From positions 1 through 30,620 of the IMG/VR virus record IMGVR_UViG_3300033571_010974: a DNA stretch of 30,620 nucleotides; one strand, given 5' to 3'. Position numbers and translations under genes: made by a program. The notes below the pieces were generated by a model, which searched no databases, was not told the origin of the DNA, and was given only the letters and a program-made list of their open reading frames with translations. The stretch is from a virus. This document shows, one piece after another, positions 27,866 through 30,620 of the stretch (positions within the stretch are counted from its first letter, which is position 1; every line of letters starts with the position of its first letter).

Positions 27866-27875
27866 GAATCCGTAC
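27866..27875 (-). promoter_or_regulatory. Recurrent GGATAC motif, variant at 27866
   Basis: Minus strand TTGACGCCAAAGTACGGATTCG; core GTACGGATTC followed by GAGTACAC. A TTGACG lies 5 bases upstream, similar to the copy at 11066. 34 bases to the GTG of the 98-aa gene. Confidence 0.6.
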
Positions 27876-27882
27876 TTTGGCG

Positions 27883-28272
27883 TCAAGAGATCGCCCACGG
27901 GGCCTCTTCGTATCCGGGGAGGGCGTTGATCGCGGCGGTGATGATGCTCTTCAGGATGCGGCACGCCTGGGCGTCCTCCCAGTCGTCCGTCTCGCACGAC
28001 TGGTAGTCGAGGCACTGAGCTAACTTGATCACAGCGACCGGCGTGTAGAGGATCGTGTTGCGACCGTAAGGCTTGAGAAAGTCTGCGTAGTTCTCCGCCT
28101 TCTCATCGGCGTAGCGGTGACAGACGGAGCGGACATTCTCGGCTGCGAGGGTTTGGTAGATCGACTCGAAGTCGCCGCTCCCGGCCGAGCGGGTGCCGAG
28201 CCAGACCTTATGGGAGACGGCGAAGTTGGCGAGGGCGGCGACGTGCTTTTTGCTGACGACGAAGGCTGACAT
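27883..28272 (-). CDS. Conserved phage/plasmid-type protein of unknown function
   Basis: 129 aa, MSAFVVSKKHVAALANFAVS. ENVRSVCHRYADEKAENYAD, PVAVIKLAQCLDYQSCETDD and INALPGYEEAPWAIS follow a pattern I recall from many phage and plasmid proteins (MSAF-V ... EN..SV..RY ... YQS-CE ... LPGY), function unknown. ATG with AAGGAGAG 10 bases before. A strong promoter lies at 28312-28340. Confidence 0.7.
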   Translation of the reverse strand: MSAFVVSKKHVAALANFAVSHKVWLGTRSAGSGDFESIYQTLAAENVRSVCHRYADEKAENYADFLKPYGRNTILYTPVAVIKLAQCLDYQSCETDDWEDAQACRILKSIITAAINALPGYEEAPWAIS

Positions 28273-28311
28273 GGGTTTGACTCTCCTTGTTTGTTGTCTC
28301 GAACTGCCCCA

Positions 28312-28340
28312 AGTATAGCACCGAGCTAGGTGCATTGCAA
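28312..28340 (-). promoter_or_regulatory. Sigma70-like promoter: TTGCAA-N17-TATACT
   Basis: Minus strand TTGCAA (28335-28340), 17-base spacer, TATACT (28312-28317), in the 104-base gap after the excisionase-like gene and 40 bases before ATG 28272. No motif copy is near. Confidence 0.7.
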
Positions 28341-28376
28341 GTGGGCTAAATCCCGCAAGAAATAGGCCTTTTTCAA

Positions 28377-28613
28377 CTATGACACAAGATCAGGCTTGAA
28401 GCCGCCCGGGTGGGCGCCTCGAATCTTGCCCTTCTTTCGACCGTCGGCTTTTGCCTTGCCGTAGGCCTTCACGTCGGCGAGCGAGAACGCCAGCGTCGGC
28501 CCCCAGGCCACGGCCTTGAGGAGCTTCTTTCTGGCGAGCGTCCGAACGTGACTCATGCTCATGCCGAGCACCTTCGCCGCGTCGCGAGTTGAGATTGCGT
28601 CTTTGGGCAACAT
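28377..28613 (-). CDS. Excisionase/MerR-like HTH protein
   Basis: 78 aa, ATG 28613 with GGAG 10 bases before; a promoter lies 28 bases upstream. DAISTRDAAKVLGMSMSHVR and TLARKKLLKAV form the HTH_17-type winged helix of excisionases and AlpA-like regulators, with LAFSLADVKAYGKAK as the strand-turn part and a basic tail (DGRKKGKIRGAHPGG). It may bind DNA as a recombination directionality factor or as a regulator. No integrase is in the window. Confidence 0.7.
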   Translation of the reverse strand: MLPKDAISTRDAAKVLGMSMSHVRTLARKKLLKAVAWGPTLAFSLADVKAYGKAKADGRKKGKIRGAHPGGFKPDLVS

Positions 28614-28640
28614 GAATTTTACTCCAGGGGTCATTGGTGG

Positions 28641-28669
28641 ATTATCTCCGATGAGGGTGTATTGGTCAA
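28641..28669 (-). promoter_or_regulatory. Sigma70-like promoter: TTGACC-N17-GATAAT
   Basis: Minus strand TTGACC (28664-28669), 17-base spacer, GATAAT (28641-28646); 27 bases before ATG 28613 of the HTH gene. It overlaps the last bases of the 51-aa gene. TTGACCAATA is also found before the motif copy at 11066. Confidence 0.65.
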
Positions 28670-28821
28670 TCGTTTTCTTTCTGCCATTCTCCGCCGACTT
28701 CCTTTTTCCAAATCTCGCCTCCGTTGGCCCGCTGCCACTCGGCGGCCGACTCGCGGTCGGCGAACTGAGCCATGAACGGCCGTCCGCTTTCGAGCTTCGT
28801 GACGACGACGTAGATGGTCAT
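28666..28821 (-). CDS. Small protein (51 aa)
   Basis: 51 aa: MTIYVVVTKLESGRPFMAQF, ADRESAAEWQRANGGEIW, then KKEVGGEWQKEND. ATG 28821 with GGAGGAGG 6 bases before and an ATGA overlap with the upstream stop, so translation is well supported. A beta-alpha fold with charged surface; no family recognised. Confidence 0.65.
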   Translation of the reverse strand: MTIYVVVTKLESGRPFMAQFADRESAAEWQRANGGEIWKKEVGGEWQKEND

Positions 28822-29156
28822 GCCTCCTCCAGCGATTCAAACTCAGGCTTGACGTACTTATTCCAGGCGTACCCGAGCCCGACTCGCAGCCGCAGTGCGA
28901 CGAACGCTGCCGTGAGATAAGCCCTCCCGAGCGGCGTCGAGAAGTAGAACGAAGCGGTGTCGTCGACGTCGTTGAAGTGCTGAAGCGAGCCGCACAGAGA
29001 CTCGTACTGCTTCTGCTTACCAAGGAAGTGTTCTCGCTTTTCCTGGTCTCCCTCCGCCTCGGCGTCGGCGGCGCACTTAAAGGAGGCGTCCGCCATCGCC
29101 TTCGCGAGAGCGGGGATCACTTGTGATTGCTCTTCGTTCAAAAAAAGAATGTTCAT
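28818..29156 (-). CDS. Small helical protein of unknown function
   Basis: 112 aa, MNILFLNEEQSQVIPALAKA; helical with acidic and basic stretches (DAEAEGDQEKREHFLGKQKQ), then SFYFSTPLGRAYLTAAFVAL (a hydrophobic stretch that might associate with a membrane), and an acidic end. ATG overlaps the previous stop (TAATG). No family recognised. Confidence 0.6.
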   Translation of the reverse strand: MNILFLNEEQSQVIPALAKAMADASFKCAADAEAEGDQEKREHFLGKQKQYESLCGSLQHFNDVDDTASFYFSTPLGRAYLTAAFVALRLRVGLGYAWNKYVKPEFESLEEA

Positions 29157-29371
29157 TACTTTCTCTCCGGTGGTGAAACGAACTCGACCGTCACTGGCTT
29201 GGCGTCGGTGTATCCGTACAAAGACGCATCGTAGACCCACTCCCTTGTCAGACAGTCCTCCAAGATTCTTGGCGTCACAACCTTGTGCAGCCGGTTGCCC
29301 AGTCGGACGATGCTGCCGGGGGCGATGGTGTCGAGAGAACTCAGGACGACTCTTGCGGTGCGATAACTCAT
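29156..29371 (-). CDS. Small protein of unknown function
   Basis: 71 aa, MSYRTARVVLSSLDTIAPGS, IVRLGNRLHKVVTPRILEDC and EWVYDASLYGYTDAKPVTVE. Beta-rich. ATG 29371 with GGAGG 8 bases before; ATGA overlap with the upstream stop. It contains a copy of the recurrent motif (29210-29219) in its coding sequence. Confidence 0.6.
   Translation of the reverse strand: MSYRTARVVLSSLDTIAPGSIVRLGNRLHKVVTPRILEDCLTREWVYDASLYGYTDAKPVTVEFVSPPERK
29210..29219 (-). promoter_or_regulatory. Recurrent GGATAC motif, intragenic copy at 29210
   Basis: Minus strand GTCTTTGTACGGATACACCG; full consensus GTACGGATAC, encoding YGY in the 71-aa gene. It is 53 bases before ATG 29156 of the next gene. It may be a true site or coding coincidence. 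Confidence 0.4.
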
Positions 29372-29739
29372 GCGATCCTCCGTGTGACAAAAACAATAGC
29401 CTTCAAGCAAGTCTTGCAAGTCACCTTGGCGACGTCTGTCGTCGTCTTCGCGTTGCCGAGTTGGTCCGCCTTCAGCGTCGCCTCCGGGGCGAGGTACTTC
29501 CGGCAGTACGCCCCGCAGCCCGCCGGCCGGTAGTGGACGTCCGGGTGCCGTCGCCGGTTTGGCTCGCTTCGCCTTTCGATATTCTTCACGGCGTCAGGAT
29601 AGTGCTCCATCATGCCCTCTACGGTCGCGTAAGTCGCCTCGTACTCATAAGAGCCGTCCTGCCGTGGCAGGTGAACCGTCACGCTGTTGCCGTAATGCGT
29701 ATAGACAGGTCGGCCCTTGCCTTGTGGGTCTTGGATCAT
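29368..29739 (-). CDS. Small protein with cysteine pairs, unknown function
   Basis: 123 aa, MIQDPQGKGRPVYTHYGNSV. C-terminal half has GCGAYCRKYLAPEATL and DVAKVTCKTCLKAIVFVTRR: paired cysteines that could bind zinc. ATG 29739 with GAGGAGGG 7 bases before. Overlaps both neighbours (ATGA). No family recognised. Confidence 0.6.
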   Translation of the reverse strand: MIQDPQGKGRPVYTHYGNSVTVHLPRQDGSYEYEATYATVEGMMEHYPDAVKNIERRSEPNRRRHPDVHYRPAGCGAYCRKYLAPEATLKADQLGNAKTTTDVAKVTCKTCLKAIVFVTRRIA

Positions 29740-30053
29740 CGCTTGCCCTCCTCTTCTTCAACTCGAACAACGGCCCCTCCCGGCAACCGGCCGGCGTTGG
29801 CGTAAGCCGCAGCCTCACTTGCCCGGACGCCGTGAACCTGAACGCTGCCTGGAATCGTGATGTATTTAAGGCTCCCGTCCGGCTGCCTCTCCCAGCGGCA
29901 AGCCGTTTTTACAACGACCCAATCGCACCTCGCGGCGCGGCCCCCGGCGACGATCGCGATCCCGTCCTTAGGGTTCGCGCCGCCACCCGCGTGAGTTACT
30001 CCCTCCACGAGGATGGCTGTCTGGTTCTTGATTGAGACTCTCCTGGCCTTCAT
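29736..30053 (-). CDS. Small beta-rich protein of unknown function
   Basis: 105 aa, MKARRVSIKNQTAILVEGVT, HAGGGANPKDGIAIVAGGRA, DWVVVKTACRWERQPDGSLK and VHGVRASEAAAYANAGRLPG. The strand-rich form with a GGG turn is not assigned. AGGTGG lies about 10 bases before ATG 30053. Overlaps the downstream start. Confidence 0.55.
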   Translation of the reverse strand: MKARRVSIKNQTAILVEGVTHAGGGANPKDGIAIVAGGRAARCDWVVVKTACRWERQPDGSLKYITIPGSVQVHGVRASEAAAYANAGRLPGGAVVRVEEEEGKR

Positions 30054-30054
30054 G

Positions 30055-30225
30055 TCAGACCACCTTTCTCTCGAAGATTTTTTCGTACAGACTCTCGCAC
30101 GCCAACTGAATCTTGCTCGGTCGCTTTCGTCCGAGCCACCTCTTGGCCTCGTCGGCCGCGAGCCCCGCGATTGCCCGTCGCAGGGCCTCCTTCTCGGTCG
30201 CCGTGATTTCGATTTTGAGTTTCAC
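30055..30225 (-). CDS. Small helical protein (56 aa)
   Basis: 56 aa from GTG 30225 (GGAGG 8 bases before, GTGA overlap with the upstream stop): KLKIEITATEKEALRRAIAG, LAADEAKRWLGRKRPSKIQL, ending SLYEKIFERKVV. Amphipathic helices with basic residues suggest a nucleic-acid or protein-binding peptide. No family recognised. Confidence 0.55.
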   Translation of the reverse strand: MKLKIEITATEKEALRRAIAGLAADEAKRWLGRKRPSKIQLACESLYEKIFERKVV

Positions 30226-30545
30226 TGCTTGTCCTCCCATTCTTTGAGCACTCGATCGAACTCGTAGATGTCGACGCAGAACACGTCCAGGCTCCGCTCG
30301 GATGAGTGTACGCGGACGCCACGTCCGTGGAGCCAGACATGCACGCCGGCAATGACTCGCTGGTCCAGTCGCCACCGTGCGTGGGCCAGGAGCCACAAGT
30401 CACTCCTGGCGATGTGATCTTCCCAGCCGCCGGCGTCGCCCCAGGCCGGCGGCGACCCTTCGAGCACGGCGTTGGCGAGGTATTTCGCCAGATCACCGTC
30501 GAGCAGGGACGCGGCCCATTCACGGACTTCTTCGGGGTTGTTCAC
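30222..30545 (-). CDS. Small protein of unknown function
   Basis: 107 aa, GTG start 30545 with AGGAGG 8 bases before. VREWAASLLDGDLAKYLANA, SDLWLLAHARWRLDQRVIAG, VHVWLHGRGVRVHSSERSLD and VFCVDIYEFDRVLKEWEDKQ; mixed helix-strand, Trp-rich. No family recognised. It overlaps the stop of a partial upstream gene. Confidence 0.6.
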   Translation of the reverse strand: MNNPEEVREWAASLLDGDLAKYLANAVLEGSPPAWGDAGGWEDHIARSDLWLLAHARWRLDQRVIAGVHVWLHGRGVRVHSSERSLDVFCVDIYEFDRVLKEWEDKQ

Positions 30546-30620
30546 GTCGCCGCCTCCTGTGTCTTCGATCGAGTCTCAAAATCCTTGCGGCACAGCGACG
30601 CAAGTTTCGTGTACGAACGC
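30542..30620 (-). CDS. Partial gene, C-terminal end only
   Basis: The frame that reads RSYTKLASLCRKDFETRSKT and QEAAT, then TGA, is open to the window edge and overlaps the next start codon as GTGA. The N-terminal part lies outside the window. Nothing about function can be said from 25 residues. Confidence 0.5.
   Translation of the reverse strand, partial: RSYTKLASLCRKDFETRSKTQEAAT

Noticed and set aside
1-30620. CRISPR array, tRNA or rRNA genes
   Set aside because: No regularly spaced direct repeats of the right size in noncoding DNA, and no tRNA-like arm pattern was seen. The tandem GNATFN units are coding.

Overview
The window looks like part of the genome of a tailed bacteriophage, or a prophage of that type. 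Nearly all of it is coding. Every gene I can support, about 50 of them, reads on the minus strand, mostly in long chains with ATGA, GTGA, TGATG or TTGA start/stop overlaps and strong GGAGG-type ribosome binding sites. The gene content (fibronectin-III tail proteins, a phage primase-polymerase, an SNF2-like helicase, VRR-NUC, GIY-YIG, DUF932 and GP88-like genes) is phage-like. No terminase, portal or capsid gene is present, so the virion module is only partly covered. The host cannot be read from the sequence. The G+C-rich coding DNA and secreted or lipoprotein products fit a bacterium with Shine-Dalgarno translation, and a planctomycete-like aquatic host is only a guess.

In transcription order (high to low coordinates): 30620-26819 holds small, mostly unrecognised genes, an excisionase-like HTH gene and three sigma70-like promoters, ending at a DUF932 gene (26818-26060). 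26059-17857 is the DNA metabolism block: TPR-like protein, SNF2-type helicase, PD-(D/E)XK nuclease, a protein with an SSB-like acidic tip, primase-polymerase, an A+T-rich gap that may be an origin, and a UvrD-type helicase split by an intein. 17860-10236 is an accessory block: secreted serine protease, Zn-ribbon protein, a paralogous pair of unknown genes enclosing a bacterioferritin-like protein and a DNA methyltransferase, a GP88-like gene between two GIY-YIG genes, a VRR-NUC nuclease, small genes, an acetyltransferase and a CAP-domain protein. 10125-7326 is a sugar module (FkbM methyltransferase and two glycosyltransferase-like proteins) bracketed by two paralogous HTH genes. 7288-4436 is a run of small membrane or exported proteins around a papain-like peptidase, possibly for lysis. 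4439-1 holds tail or receptor-binding proteins.

The most striking unexplained signal is a short directional motif, approximately GT(A/C/T)(C/T)GGATAC on the minus strand and often followed by GGG. It recurs in the few intergenic gaps, usually 18-80 bases before a start codon. In four places a strong hairpin lies between the motif and the start codon, and one of these has the form of an intrinsic terminator. It may be a phage-specific promoter or a stoperator-like operator. Other notable items are the intein exactly inside a helicase motif, a bacterioferritin-like protein whose iron centre looks degraded, a GP88-like gene whose 3' end appears remodelled by a homing endonuclease, and the two paralogue pairs.
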